This document shows positions 43,317-54,334 of a DNA stretch of 64,000 nt, one piece after another (the stretch's first letter is position 1; every line of letters starts with the position of its first letter). Below the pieces are notes generated by a model. That model was not told the origin of the DNA and made no database searches. It saw only the letters and a list, made by a program, of their open reading frames with translations. Location of the stretch: assembly GCF_006335125.1 (NCBI RefSeq), contig NZ_VDMO01000008.1, positions 1 to 64,000 on the forward strand, given 5' to 3'. The DNA comes from Deinococcus radiopugnans ATCC 19172. GTDB taxonomy: Bacteria; Deinococcota; Deinococci; Deinococcales; Deinococcaceae. The position numbers and the translations under genes are program-made.

Positions 43317-43408
43317 GGCGCATACACGGCCCGCGGCGCATCGAGACGCGGCGGACCCTCAGCGGACGGAGAATCCGCCGACGGATAGACTTTTGACACA
43401 GGGAACAT
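43313..43408 (-). CDS. Small ORF (31 aa) overlapping the prfA start
   Basis: The ORF reads [18 protein letters not shown]... and ends ...AVYAP, followed by TGA that overlaps the prfA GTG start (GTGA). Its ATG is preceded at six bases by TAGACT, the leaderless -10 pattern used elsewhere in this window. The product is Pro/Ser/Ala-rich with no known domain. It may be a leader peptide whose translation delivers ribosomes to prfA. No Shine-Dalgarno is seen for prfA itself, which fits coupling. Confidence 0.5.
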   Translation of the reverse strand: MFPVSKVYPSADSPSAEGPPRLDAPRAVYAP

Positions 43409-43420
43409 GTGGGCAGTCTA
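43409..43420 (-). promoter_or_regulatory. Leaderless -10 element of the prfA unit
   Basis: TAGACT (43420-43415) plus six bases precedes ATG 43408. Confidence 0.5.
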
Positions 43421-43513
43421 GCGTCCCGCCGGTTGGGCGACTTGGAGCAGGGTCACAGGCCTCTCCCTGTGCCCACACCTAACCCGGCCCCGTCCGTTGT
43501 TCGCGCGCCACGT

Positions 43514-43526
43514 TAGGGTGAAGCCC
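43514..43526 (+). promoter_or_regulatory. Leaderless -10 element of the homoserine dehydrogenase gene
   Basis: TAGGGT (43514-43519) plus seven bases precedes ATG 43527. Confidence 0.5.
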
Positions 43527-44489
43527 ATGAGAACTGTCACCGTGGGCGTCCTGGGCAGCGGCACTGTCGGCCAGGACGTCTTGAAACTGATCGAACGCCG
43601 GGAAAGTGTGTTTGCCGACCTGGGCGTGAAGATCGAGATTTCCGGCGTCCTGGTCCGCGACGTGGACAAGGTGCGCGACGTCCCGCCCGGCACGCGCGTG
43701 ACCACCGATCCCGGTTTTTTGCAGGAATGCGGGGTGGTAATCGAGGCGATGGGCGGCGTGGACCGTCCGCTGGCGATGCTGCTGCCGTACCTCCGGTCGG
43801 GCCGCCCGGTGATCACCGCCAACAAGGCGCTGCTGGCCGAACGCTGGGACGTGCTGCGCGACTACGCCCTGGCCGGAAGCCTGTATTACGAGGCCAGCGT
43901 GATGGCCGGCACCCCGGTGATCGGCCCTATGAGCACCGTGCTGCGCGCCAGCACCTTTACCCGGCTGCAGGCGGTGCTGAACGGCACCTGTCTGTACATT
44001 CTGGATCAGATGGAACAGGGGCAGACCTACGCCGAAGCCCTGGCCGGGGCGCAGGCGCTGGGCTACGCCGAAACGCCGCCCACCCTGGATGTCGGCGGCT
44101 TCGACACCGCGCACAAGCTGGCGGTGCTGGCCCGCTTCTGCGCCGACGGCAATTTCCCCTACAGCGCCGTGACGGTCCAGGGCATCGAGCACATCACCCA
44201 GCAGGACATTCAGGAGGCCCAGGCCGCCGGCGAGTGCATCAAGCTGGTGGCTGAACTGGAACGCCAGGGGACGGACTGGAAGGCCGCGGTTGCCCCGCAG
44301 CGGCTGCCCAGGAGCCATCCGCTGTGCACCGCCGGGGCGGGCCGCAACGCGCTGGTGTACGAGGGCGAGGAGTGCGGCACGCTGGTCTTCGCCGGGGGCG
44401 GGGCAGGCGGCATGATCACCGCCAGCGCGATGGTGGGTGACCTGCTGGACTGGGTAATTGGCTTTCCGGGGCATGTGCCGCTGCACTGA
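43527..44489 (+). CDS. hom: Homoserine dehydrogenase
   Basis: A 320-residue enzyme converting aspartate semialdehyde to homoserine for threonine and methionine synthesis. The dinucleotide site GVLGSGTVG is at the N-terminus. [10 protein letters not shown] and the substrate-binding [13 protein letters not shown] are clear, as is the C-terminal [17 protein letters not shown]. There is no C-terminal ACT domain, so threonine feedback through ACT is not expected. Single gene with a leaderless promoter. Confidence 0.92.
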   Translation: MRTVTVGVLGSGTVGQDVLKLIERRESVFADLGVKIEISGVLVRDVDKVRDVPPGTRVTTDPGFLQECGVVIEAMGGVDRPLAMLLPYLRSGRPVITANKALLAERWDVLRDYALAGSLYYEASVMAGTPVIGPMSTVLRASTFTRLQAVLNGTCLYILDQMEQGQTYAEALAGAQALGYAETPPTLDVGGFDTAHKLAVLARFCADGNFPYSAVTVQGIEHITQQDIQEAQAAGECIKLVAELERQGTDWKAAVAPQRLPRSHPLCTAGAGRNALVYEGEECGTLVFAGGGAGGMITASAMVGDLLDWVIGFPGHVPLH

Positions 44490-44650
44490 GTCACCCTCTG
44501 CGGCGGCACGGACCCCTGGGTGCCAGACCGTCCTCATTCACACCGCTTTTCTGCCTTCCCGGTGCTAGCCTGACCCCGCAATCCACCCTCCCCATCCCCT
44601 CCGCCCTGGCAAGGGATTCGCGTAGCGGACCACCGCCCAAGGAGCACCCC

Positions 44651-44953
44651 ATGATCCTGTCCCACGGCACCCTGACCGCCCCCGCAGCGCACGCCGACGC
44701 CATCCGCGCCCTGCTGCGCCAGATCGCGCAGGCCACCCGCCAGGAAGCGGGCTGCAGGCTGTATCTGGTGTCCGAGAATCTGGAAACGCCGGGCCACTTC
44801 GTTATCAGCGAGCAGTGGGACAGCCTGGAGGCCATGCAAACCCATCTGGCGCAACCTGGCGTGGGCGAGGCCGTGGCCGCCGTTCACGGCATGGGGGTCA
44901 CCGATCTGACCATCACGGCCTGGGAGGCGGGGGCGCAAACCGACGTGATGTAG
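44651..44953 (+). CDS. Antibiotic-biosynthesis monooxygenase (ABM) domain protein
   Basis: A 100-residue dimeric alpha/beta-barrel protein of the ABM/YgiN type. The hallmark CRLYLVSENLE...HFVISEQWDSLEAMQTHL is present. Members act as quinol monooxygenases or as small stress proteins without cofactor. ATG has AAGGAG six bases upstream, the same RBS context as malate synthase. It converges on tsaE. Confidence 0.85.
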   Translation: MILSHGTLTAPAAHADAIRALLRQIAQATRQEAGCRLYLVSENLETPGHFVISEQWDSLEAMQTHLAQPGVGEAVAAVHGMGVTDLTITAWEAGAQTDVM

Positions 44954-44958
44954 GTTCC

Positions 44959-45417
44959 TCAGCGCAGCCGTGTGACCCGCCGCACGTCCTCCTCGCCGGC
45001 CAGATGCTCCAGCCGCAGGATCGGCGCACCGGGGTAGTCGGCGTACAGGCGCTCACCCCACTCAATGACGCTCAGGCGGCTGCCCGCGATCAGGTCTTCG
45101 AGGTCCAGTTCGTACAGTTCCTGCACGTCGCGCACGCGGTAGGCGTCCACGTGCAGGGCGCGGCCGGCCGGGGTGGGGTAGGCGTGGATCAGGGCGTAGG
45201 TGGGACTGGTCACCGACTCCGTGAAGCCCAGCGCGCCGACCAGCCCAGCGGTCAGCGTGGTTTTGCCGGCGCCCAGTTCGCCCTCCAGAAAGAGGACGGC
45301 GGCGGGCGGCAGCGCGGCGGCGAGGGCCGCGCCGAAGCGCCGCTGTTCGTCGGGACCGCGCAACAGTCGGGACTGACCGGGTTCGAGCGGGCCGGCTTCT
45401 GGTGGAAGGGCAGGCAT
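44959..45417 (-). CDS. tsaE: tRNA threonylcarbamoyladenosine biosynthesis protein TsaE
   Basis: A 152-residue P-loop ATPase required for t6A formation on ANN-decoding tRNAs with TsaB, TsaC and TsaD. Walker A GELGAGKTT is near residue 46. SPTYALIHAYP, HVDAYRV and IEWGERL are the typical YjeE motifs. The start may be ATG 45417 or GTG 45420. It lies 11 nt after the large helical-protein gene and is probably co-transcribed. A TAGCAT (45431-45426) could give an additional leaderless transcript. Confidence 0.93.
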   Translation of the reverse strand: MPALPPEAGPLEPGQSRLLRGPDEQRRFGAALAAALPPAAVLFLEGELGAGKTTLTAGLVGALGFTESVTSPTYALIHAYPTPAGRALHVDAYRVRDVQELYELDLEDLIAGSRLSVIEWGERLYADYPGAPILRLEHLAGEEDVRRVTRLR

Positions 45418-45428
45418 CACCGCCGATG

Positions 45429-47249
45429 CTAGCGCCGCGTCCGGGTCACCTGCCACAAGCCCTCGGCGTCGCGCTGCGCGGCCCAGCGGTGGCCGGCACT
45501 GTCCATGGTCAGGTCGGTGACGCCCATGTCCTCGGCCAGCGTGATCAGGTTGGTCAGCGGCACCGTGATCTCGTCCCGGGGACCGCTGAGCAGCATGCAG
45601 CCCTGCAGGGTCCAGACCTCGGCCGCAGTGGGATCGGCAGGCACGGAAGGCTCCTGGCCCAGCGCGCCCAACTCGAAAACACCCAGCAGGCCGCTCAGGG
45701 CGTCGTCGCCGAAGGTGGCCGTGACCTCCTGGGCCGCGCGGTACTCGGCCTGGGCCTCGGCCAGCAGGGTCTCGGCGTCGTCCAGGGTCTGGGCGTAGCG
45801 GCTGCGGGCCGCGGCACTCATCGGCCCCAGGCGGCGCTGGGCGCGCAGCGTGTCGGCCAGGCGGCCCAGACGCTGGGTGGTTTCACCGGCTAGCCCACGC
45901 ACCGCGTCGTATTCGGCCACGATCCGGTCGGCGCGGTCATCGAAACTCTCGCGCTCCTGGGCCGCGGCGCCCATGTGGCGTTCCAGTACCGCCCACAGCG
46001 GGTCCAGATTCGCCTCCTGTCCGTGAGACAGTGCCGCCTGGGCTTCGGCGATCAGCGGGGCCAGTTCGGCAGCTGCGCCCGGCAGATCGCGGGCGGTGCG
46101 CTCGATCTCCAGCAGCTCGCGGCCCGCGTTCAGCCCCGCCTCGCCGCTGAGGCCCGCGCCGTCGGGACTGGCCTGCAACGCGCCGCGCGCCGTTCCCAGG
46201 GCGCGCAGCTCGTCGCTGGCCAGGCTGCCGCGGTCCAGCAGGTGGCGGGCCGCGTCCAGCGACACCCGCACCCCCGCCCCGGCCGGGTGGCCCGACAGGT
46301 CACGCTCCAGCGCCGACAGTTCGTCACGCTGCTCGCTCAGGACCTCGGCCAGTACGGTACGTAGGGTCTCGCACCAGCCCTCCAGCGCCTGCGCCGTGGG
46401 CGGCGGCTGCGCGCCATTGCCCCGCAGGGTCTCAAACTGAGCCCGCAGCTCGGGCCGCACCAGCAGCAGCGCGGCAAATTCCTGCTCGGCGGCGTTCAGG
46501 GCCTGCAGGGCGTGCTCGCGCTCCAGCTCCAGCACGCGGGCCTGGGCCAGGGCACTCTCGGCGCTGTCGCCGCCGCCCAGGCCCTGCACCACCGAGGACT
46601 CCAGCAGTTTGCGCAGGGTGTAGGTCAGGGTACGGGCGCGGTCCACCTCGCCGGGCACCAGGGTGCCTTGCGTCTGCGCCTCGTCGATCTGCGCGATCAG
46701 GGTGTCCAGGCGGCGCACCTCGCGGCTGCCCAGGCCCTGGACCCGCGTGAAGATGGCGCGCAGTTCGGCCAGGTCCTGGGCCTGCACCACCAGCCCTTCC
46801 TGCAGGCGGCGGTCCATCTGCGCGGTCAGGTCACGGCCCTCCTGCACCAGGGGGGCGATGTCGCGGCCCGCCTCCTGCTCCTGGCGGGCCACGCCCAGCA
46901 GGCCGCGCAGGCGCTGGGTCTCGGGCCAGTCGAAGTACAGCGCGAAGCGGCGCGCGTGTTCCTCCAGCTCATCAAGCGCGGCGTCGTTGAGCGGCGCCCG
47001 CTCCTGGGTGGTTCGCGACAGTTCGGCCAGCACCTCGGACACCCGGCGCTTGGCCAGCGGTGCAGGAACACTCAGCTGCAGCCGCTTGAAGACCTCGCGC
47101 TTGAGGATGTCCTCCAGCGTCTGCGAGTCCATCCCGCCCGGCGTGGTGCCGCGCGACGTGGCGGCGTCCTGCAAGATCCGCTCCAATGCGCGGGGTGAGA
47201 TCAGGTCGCCCAGCATCTTGACCGGCAGCTGGTGCAGGCCCGCCGTCAT
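45429..47249 (-). CDS. Uncharacterised helical protein, 606 aa, with shared N-terminal domain
   Basis: A soluble, almost wholly helical protein rich in Ala, Leu, Glu and Arg, predicted as several coiled-coil bundles (about residues 90-520). Its N-terminus (residues about 10-75) aligns without gaps with the N-terminus of the Roadblock-like protein two genes upstream. The C-terminal about 70 residues (WTLQGCMLLSGPRDEITVPLTNL...) look beta-rich and separate. No signal peptide or membrane segment. Function unknown; the shape suggests a scaffold or adaptor. It is followed after 11 nt by tsaE. Confidence 0.8.
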   Translation of the reverse strand: MTAGLHQLPVKMLGDLISPRALERILQDAATSRGTTPGGMDSQTLEDILKREVFKRLQLSVPAPLAKRRVSEVLAELSRTTQERAPLNDAALDELEEHARRFALYFDWPETQRLRGLLGVARQEQEAGRDIAPLVQEGRDLTAQMDRRLQEGLVVQAQDLAELRAIFTRVQGLGSREVRRLDTLIAQIDEAQTQGTLVPGEVDRARTLTYTLRKLLESSVVQGLGGGDSAESALAQARVLELEREHALQALNAAEQEFAALLLVRPELRAQFETLRGNGAQPPPTAQALEGWCETLRTVLAEVLSEQRDELSALERDLSGHPAGAGVRVSLDAARHLLDRGSLASDELRALGTARGALQASPDGAGLSGEAGLNAGRELLEIERTARDLPGAAAELAPLIAEAQAALSHGQEANLDPLWAVLERHMGAAAQERESFDDRADRIVAEYDAVRGLAGETTQRLGRLADTLRAQRRLGPMSAAARSRYAQTLDDAETLLAEAQAEYRAAQEVTATFGDDALSGLLGVFELGALGQEPSVPADPTAAEVWTLQGCMLLSGPRDEITVPLTNLITLAEDMGVTDLTMDSAGHRWAAQRDAEGLWQVTRTRR

Positions 47250-47304
47250 GGCTGCCGTCCGGCGCGCCGCTCAGGTGGGGCCGATTGCCGCTGCCGCCGG
47301 GCCG

Positions 47305-48927
47305 TCACAGGTCCTCGTCCCAGTCCAGGCTCTGGGCGGCGGCGGCTTCCGGTGCCGGCGCGCTGCGGCGGCCCAGCAGGCCGAACTGCTGGCACAGTCC
47401 CCGGAAACCGAAGGTGCTCAGGGCAATGGCCGCTGCCACCGTCAGGGCCCACAGCGGCAGACCGTAGGCGTTCTGGGTCAGCGTGAGGTTGCTCGCCGCC
47501 GCCAGCGCCCCGAGGCCCGTCAGGTCCCCGAGCGCGCCCAGCAAGCCGAACAGCCCTTCCAGGAAGGCCGGCAGCAGCAGCAGCGCCAGCCCGGCGGCAA
47601 TCGCGCGCCAGAAGGTGTTGCGTCCACCAAAGGCCAGATTCAGCAGGTACAGCGGCACAAAGGCCAGCAGCGCCAGCAGCGCGAACACCAGCACCCGCAG
47701 CCAGCCCCCGAAACCACGCGCCACCCCGGCCGACACGCCGTCGAGCGCACTGACCGGCTGTCCGGCGGCCCGCTGCTCCAGCCCGGTCAGGGTGGCGATC
47801 AGGGCCTGCACGTCGGCGGGGCGCAGCGCCGTGCGGGCCTGGGCCGCGCCCAGATCGAACACCAGCGTGTCGTAGCCCTGCGCGCCGCGCAACGAGGCCG
47901 GGGCGGCGGCCAGCGCGGTGGTGGCCTGTCCCAGCTGCCCACGCGCCTGCACGGGGTCCCCGTGGCCGGCGGCCGACAGCGCCCGCCCCAGCGCGGCGTA
48001 GACCTCGCCGGTGGCCGTCACCGGACGGGACGGCGCGCTGGTGGCAGGGGCGGGCCTGACCGGGGCCACCGCCACGGGTGCCGGAGTGGACGATGCCCCT
48101 TCCGGCGCCGTGTCCGGACGGGCCGCCACTGTGCCCGCGGCAGGGGCCGTGACCGCCGCGCCACTGGGCGGTGTGGCCAGCGCGTCCAGGAACTGCCGGT
48201 TGCCCTGGCGCAGCGCAGTCAGCGACGCGCCCAGCGCGGCCACGTCGCCCTCCGTCAGTTGCCGCAGCGCGTCGCCGAACTGCGAGACCCTCAGGTCGCC
48301 GGCCACCGACGCGTCCTGAACCGCCGTGAACCAGGCCATGCCCCGCGCCAGGTTCAGGTAGCTGGTCGGGGACTGGGTGGGCTGGGCCGCCGTCAGGGCC
48401 ACTGAGATCTTGCGCGCCGCCTCACGCTGCAGCCGCCAGGCCACCCTGGGCAGGCGTCCCGCCGCGCCGTCGGCGCCCAGGGCCTGCGCCGCCGCCCCGG
48501 ACAGCCCGAACTCGTCGCCCAGCAGCTGAAGCTGCGCCGTTCCGTTGGCCGGCGCCCTGGCCAGCCGGCTCAGGGTCTGGTCGTACAGCGCCTTGCGCAT
48601 CAGTCCGCGGGCCAGCAGCACCTGGGCTTCGAGCTCTGCGGGACTGCGGGCCAGCGCCCCACGGGCCCCGTCCAGCCCCCCGCGCAGCCCGGCCACCAGT
48701 TGCCGGTTGCTCAGGCTGGGGGCCAGCTTGTCCAGATCCGAGGCCGCCGCATCCAGCCGGGTCAGCGCCAGGGCCGCCGAGGTGTCCCTGACCGTCACCG
48801 CCCCGTCCAGATCGGCGGCCAGCGCCCGGTAGGCGCCCAGATCCTGCGCGCCCGCCGAACCCACCGTCAACAGCGCCGCCGTGAAGCCGGCTCCCCTGAA
48901 GCCACGTCCTGCCCTGCCCTGTGTCAT
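47305..48927 (-). CDS. Uncharacterised exported membrane protein, 540 aa
   Basis: After an N-terminal signal or anchor (residues about 10-28, ending AGAQ), a helical periplasmic region of about 230 residues follows, then a Pro/Ala/Thr linker (about 265-315) and a further helical stretch. Three to four membrane helices near the C-terminus (about 400-510) precede an Ala-rich tail ending in the acidic LDWDEDL. No family is recognised. ATG 48927 overlaps the Roadblock-like gene's stop as ATGA, so the two are coupled. It may link an envelope signal to the cytoplasmic partners on either side. Confidence 0.75.
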   Translation of the reverse strand: MTQGRAGRGFRGAGFTAALLTVGSAGAQDLGAYRALAADLDGAVTVRDTSAALALTRLDAAASDLDKLAPSLSNRQLVAGLRGGLDGARGALARSPAELEAQVLLARGLMRKALYDQTLSRLARAPANGTAQLQLLGDEFGLSGAAAQALGADGAAGRLPRVAWRLQREAARKISVALTAAQPTQSPTSYLNLARGMAWFTAVQDASVAGDLRVSQFGDALRQLTEGDVAALGASLTALRQGNRQFLDALATPPSGAAVTAPAAGTVAARPDTAPEGASSTPAPVAVAPVRPAPATSAPSRPVTATGEVYAALGRALSAAGHGDPVQARGQLGQATTALAAAPASLRGAQGYDTLVFDLGAAQARTALRPADVQALIATLTGLEQRAAGQPVSALDGVSAGVARGFGGWLRVLVFALLALLAFVPLYLLNLAFGGRNTFWRAIAAGLALLLLPAFLEGLFGLLGALGDLTGLGALAAASNLTLTQNAYGLPLWALTVAAAIALSTFGFRGLCQQFGLLGRRSAPAPEAAAAQSLDWDEDL

Positions 48928-49649
48928 GCGGCCACCTGAAGTCCCTGTAATTCCACCAGCATCCGGCCCACGTTGGCCTGAGCCCCCACCACCACCGCCA
49001 CACAGTACTCGCCGAGGGGCCGCATGCACACGGTCCGTCCGCCCAGATCCGCCGACATCAGCCGCAGCGTGCGCCCGCCCAGCAGCAGCGCCGTGGCGGC
49101 CACCACCCCGCCCAGGCCGCTGGCCCCGGCGATCGAGCGGCTTTGCAGCACCTCGCCGCTGGCGCGGCAGACCATCACCCCCTGCACCCCCGAAAAACGG
49201 GCCAGCTCGCGCAGCAGTTCCTCTTGCCCCGCCGCGCCGCTCAGGTCATAGGCGCGGCCCAGACCCACCGAGACATACTCAGGATCGTCGAATTCAAAGT
49301 CGTCGGCCCCCAGGCTCAGGTGGTCCAGCGACAGGCCGCTGGCGTCCACACCGTCGTCCCAGGCGGCAAACGGCGCCATCTGGGTCATCAGGGTGGGGGC
49401 CTTGGGGTATTCCGCCGCCAGTTGGCGGGTCAGGGCCAGCAGTTCCTGACGGGCGCGCGTTTCCGGCAACACCATCGAGAGCCGGGTCAGCAGCGGCCCG
49501 GACAGGATGCGCTGCATGTCCTGGGCCGTCACCGTCTCGGGCATCAGGCGCTGCTCACGCAGCAGCGTTTGCAGCATGGTCTCGGCCGCCCTGGCCGAGA
49601 CGACGCCTGACAAAGCATGAACGGTCATGGTGTACACAGCGTTGGTCAT
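48924..49649 (-). CDS. Roadblock/LC7-like domain protein with shared N-terminal domain
   Basis: A 241-residue protein with two parts. Residues about 10-80 match the N-terminal domain of the 606-residue protein (16 identities over about 60 ungapped positions). Residues about 140-240 have the Roadblock/LC7 pattern: helix LLRELARFSGVQGVMVCRASGEVL, a second helix LGGVVAATALLL, then strands RTVCMRPLGEYCVAVVV and a last helix ANVGRMLVELQ. Roadblock proteins such as MglB regulate small GTPases. No GTPase gene lies here. ATG 49649 has GAGG seven bases upstream. Confidence 0.75.
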   Translation of the reverse strand: MTNAVYTMTVHALSGVVSARAAETMLQTLLREQRLMPETVTAQDMQRILSGPLLTRLSMVLPETRARQELLALTRQLAAEYPKAPTLMTQMAPFAAWDDGVDASGLSLDHLSLGADDFEFDDPEYVSVGLGRAYDLSGAAGQEELLRELARFSGVQGVMVCRASGEVLQSRSIAGASGLGGVVAATALLLGGRTLRLMSADLGGRTVCMRPLGEYCVAVVVGAQANVGRMLVELQGLQVAA

Positions 49650-49667
49650 CAAGGAACCTCAGAGGGC

Positions 49668-49673
49668 AGTGTA
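49668..49673 (-). promoter_or_regulatory. Candidate -10 of the Roadblock cluster
   Basis: TACACT on the minus strand, 18 nt before the ATG, leaving room for the GAGG ribosome binding site. The -35 is weak. Confidence 0.35.
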
Positions 49674-49741
49674 GGAAAGGCCGGCTTACATTTTTCTCTC
49701 AGACGCTGTCTATGACGGCTGGCCGCCGACCGCTCCTTTGC

Positions 49742-49747
49742 TATACT
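49742..49747 (+). promoter_or_regulatory. -10 element of the tRNA-Arg gene
   Basis: TATACT lies about 60 nt before the mature tRNA 5' end. The -35 is not clear. Confidence 0.45.
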
Positions 49748-49806
49748 CCTGGCGGTCTCACCCGCACCTGGGGGTCAGGCCGACGGTCTTTACCTTGACC
49801 CTTCCC

Positions 49807-49883
<77 letters not shown>

Positions 49884-49895
49884 CGCCCAGCACGC

Positions 49896-49928
49896 ACTTA
49901 ACCCCTGTCCTCGTGGCAGGGGTTAAGT
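49896..49928 (+). terminator. Hairpin downstream of tRNA-Arg
   Basis: A perfect 12-bp stem (49896-49907 with 49917-49928) with a 9-nt loop follows the tRNA by 12 nt. The T run after it is short, so it may serve as terminator or as a processing signal. Confidence 0.65.
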
Positions 49929-50242
49929 GTTACACAGCGAAATCATGCCCCTGCTTCTAGACTAAGAAAGGACGGTCCGCTGTTCACGGGACGGGCAGCC
50001 TCTTTTCGAGGCCTCAGCGGGAAACGATGATCCAGAACAGTACAGGACAAGCAGGGGCAACAACTGACCAACGCGATGCAAGAGAAACGGTGGAGTCTGA
50101 AGACATTCTGCTAGATTGGGCCTGCGAGGGCGGGTTTTCTGAGGATAGGCGTTGGCGTCTATCTTTCGGGGACGCCGCACCACTGGGATCACGGGCAGTG
50201 TGGGCGATCCGGTGCCGGGGAAATGACCATGAACGGAACACA
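49929..50242 (+). other. Intergenic region before the dehydratase gene
   Basis: No independent gene is supported. The dehydratase frame is open back to ATG 50027, but these 72 codons look non-coding. A TAGACT (49958-49963), a GCCTC/GAGGC hairpin near 49992 and a GGCGT/ACGCC pair near 50150 are visible, suggesting a leader of up to about 270 nt. Confidence 0.4.
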
Positions 50243-52084
50243 ATGATGAACGTCGCCACGGGCAAATTCCTCCTCGACCTGTTGGCCTTCACGCTCGCGG
50301 CCATTCTGGCGTACGTGCTGCGCCTGGCCGAACCGCTGGGTGTTGTAGAAGCGTCGGTGCCGATCAGCTCGGTGCTGCTGTACGCAGTGATCGGGCTGCC
50401 GATCAAGTGGCTGGCGCTGCGGCACTTCAGGGTCTCACGGCATATCTGGCGCTACGTGACCTTCGAGGATCTGAGCCAGCTGGCGTACACCACCGGCGTG
50501 GTCACGCTGGTCCTGCTGCTGCTGACGCCAGTGCTGCGGCTGTGGCTGTTCGTGCCGTGGTCCATTCCACTGCTCGAGGGCGTGCTGGCCCTGGCGATGC
50601 TCTCGGGGCTGCGCTTGCTGGTGCGCTGGCGCCTGGGCCGCCGCCGCCGCCGCCTGTCCACGCACGCGCAGGCCCCGGACCGGGTGCTGATCGCCGGGGC
50701 CGGGGACGCGGGCCGCCTGATGGCTGCCGAACTGCGGCGCTCGCCAGAGAAGGGCATGGAACCGGTGGGCTTCATCGACGACTCGGCCGACAAGACGGGC
50801 ATGATGCTGGTGGGCCTGCCGGTGCTGGGACCGCTGTCGCATCTGCAGGATGCCGCGCAGGAAACCGGGGCCACCCTGCTGGTGATCGCCATGCCCACCG
50901 CCGGCGGACAGGTGATCCGGGAGTACGTGAACGCGGCGCGGGCGGCGGGGCTGCAGACCCGCACCATCCCCGGTCTGTACGAATTGATGGGTGGACAGGT
51001 CACCACCGAGCAGTTGCGCAAGGTCAGCGTGGAAGACCTGCTGCGGCGGGATCCGGTGGAGGTGGATCAGGGCAACATCTCCGACTACCTCACCGGCCAG
51101 ACCGTGCTGGTCACGGGGGCCGGCGGCTCGATCGGCTCGGAGCTGGTGCGGCAGCTGGCGCGCTTTAACCCCGCCCGGCTGGTGCTGGTGGGCCGCGGCG
51201 AGAACAGCATCTTCGCCATCGAGCAGGAGATGCGCCGCGAATGGCCCGGCATCCAGCTTCATGCCCTGATCGCCGACGTGCGCCAGCCGGCGCGGCTGGA
51301 ATTCATCTTCGAGACGTACCGGCCCGGCGTGGTCTTTCATGCCGCCGCCCACAAGCACGTCCCGCTGATGGAGGCCGCCCCCAGCGAGGCGGTCCACAAC
51401 AACATCCTGGGCACCCGCAACGTGGCCGAGCTGTGCCTGAAGTACGGCGTCGCGCGGCTGGTGAACGTCTCCACCGACAAGGCGGTCAACCCCACCTCGG
51501 TGATGGGGGCCAGCAAACGCGTCGCCGAGATGGTCATCGCCGACGCCGCCTTAAGGGCCGCGCCGGGCCAGGCCTTCGTCTCGGTGCGCTTCGGCAACGT
51601 GTTGGGCAGCCGGGGCAGCGTGGTGCCTACCTTCATGGCGCAGATTCGCCTGGGTGGCCCGCTCACCATCACCCACCCGGACATGACCCGCTACTTCATG
51701 ACCATTCCGGAGGCCAGTCGGCTGGTGTTGCAGGCGGGCGGCCTGGCCAGCAACGGCAGCGTGTACCTGCTGGACATGGGTGAGCCAGTCAAGATCGCCG
51801 ATCTGGCCAGGGACGTGATCCGCCTGTCGGGGGCGCAGGACATCGAGATCGTGTACAGCGGCGTGCGTCCCGGCGAGAAGCTGTACGAGGAATTGCTCAC
51901 CAGCGGCGAGGACGTGATTCCCACCCTGCACAGCGAGATCTTCTCGGCCCGGCTGCAACAGGTCCCCACCGATCAGCTCGCGCAGTTGCTGACCCGCCTG
52001 AGCGAGGCGGCCGGTCACGAGGATGGCCCCGGCATCCGCGCGCTGCTGCACGGCGCCATCCACGAGAGTCAGCTGCAACTCTGA
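50243..52084 (+). CDS. Membrane-bound nucleotide-sugar 4,6-dehydratase (CapD/WbpM/PglF family)
   Basis: A 613-residue protein with four N-terminal membrane helices (about 1-115), a CoA-binding-like Rossmann domain (VLIAGAGDAGRLMAAEL) and a C-terminal extended SDR domain (VLVTGAGGSIGSELVRQL). The active site reads VSTDKAVNPTSVMGASKR, in which Met replaces the usual SDR Tyr, as in PglF/FlaA1-type UDP-GlcNAc 4,6-dehydratases. It makes an activated deoxysugar for surface polysaccharide or glycoprotein. ATG 50243 and ATG 50246 are both possible; the frame is open to 50027. No polysaccharide cluster follows. Confidence 0.9.
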   Translation: MMNVATGKFLLDLLAFTLAAILAYVLRLAEPLGVVEASVPISSVLLYAVIGLPIKWLALRHFRVSRHIWRYVTFEDLSQLAYTTGVVTLVLLLLTPVLRLWLFVPWSIPLLEGVLALAMLSGLRLLVRWRLGRRRRRLSTHAQAPDRVLIAGAGDAGRLMAAELRRSPEKGMEPVGFIDDSADKTGMMLVGLPVLGPLSHLQDAAQETGATLLVIAMPTAGGQVIREYVNAARAAGLQTRTIPGLYELMGGQVTTEQLRKVSVEDLLRRDPVEVDQGNISDYLTGQTVLVTGAGGSIGSELVRQLARFNPARLVLVGRGENSIFAIEQEMRREWPGIQLHALIADVRQPARLEFIFETYRPGVVFHAAAHKHVPLMEAAPSEAVHNNILGTRNVAELCLKYGVARLVNVSTDKAVNPTSVMGASKRVAEMVIADAALRAAPGQAFVSVRFGNVLGSRGSVVPTFMAQIRLGGPLTITHPDMTRYFMTIPEASRLVLQAGGLASNGSVYLLDMGEPVKIADLARDVIRLSGAQDIEIVYSGVRPGEKLYEELLTSGEDVIPTLHSEIFSARLQQVPTDQLAQLLTRLSEAAGHEDGPGIRALLHGAIHESQLQL

Positions 52085-52118
52085 AGTCAGAGGCGACGAA
52101 GCTGCGCGGCACTCAGAC

Positions 52119-54240
<2,122 letters not shown>

Positions 54241-54334
54241 GGGGGCCTCCTTCGGAGGGGTGCGCGGTTGGCGGGATGCGGGGCGCAGTCAGGACAAGAG
54301 ACGTGCGGGAGACAGGCAGGAGCAGGCTGGGTCT

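Noticed and set aside
43393..43422. Plus-strand TTGACA as a promoter for homoserine dehydrogenase
   Set aside because: At 17-18 bp spacing there is no good -10, and the gene has a well-placed TAGGGT element much closer. The match overlaps the small ORF on the other strand.
50027..50242. N-terminal extension or separate gene before the membrane dehydratase
   Set aside because: The 72 codons have no hydrophobic or domain pattern, and the conserved protein begins with the membrane helices at 50243.
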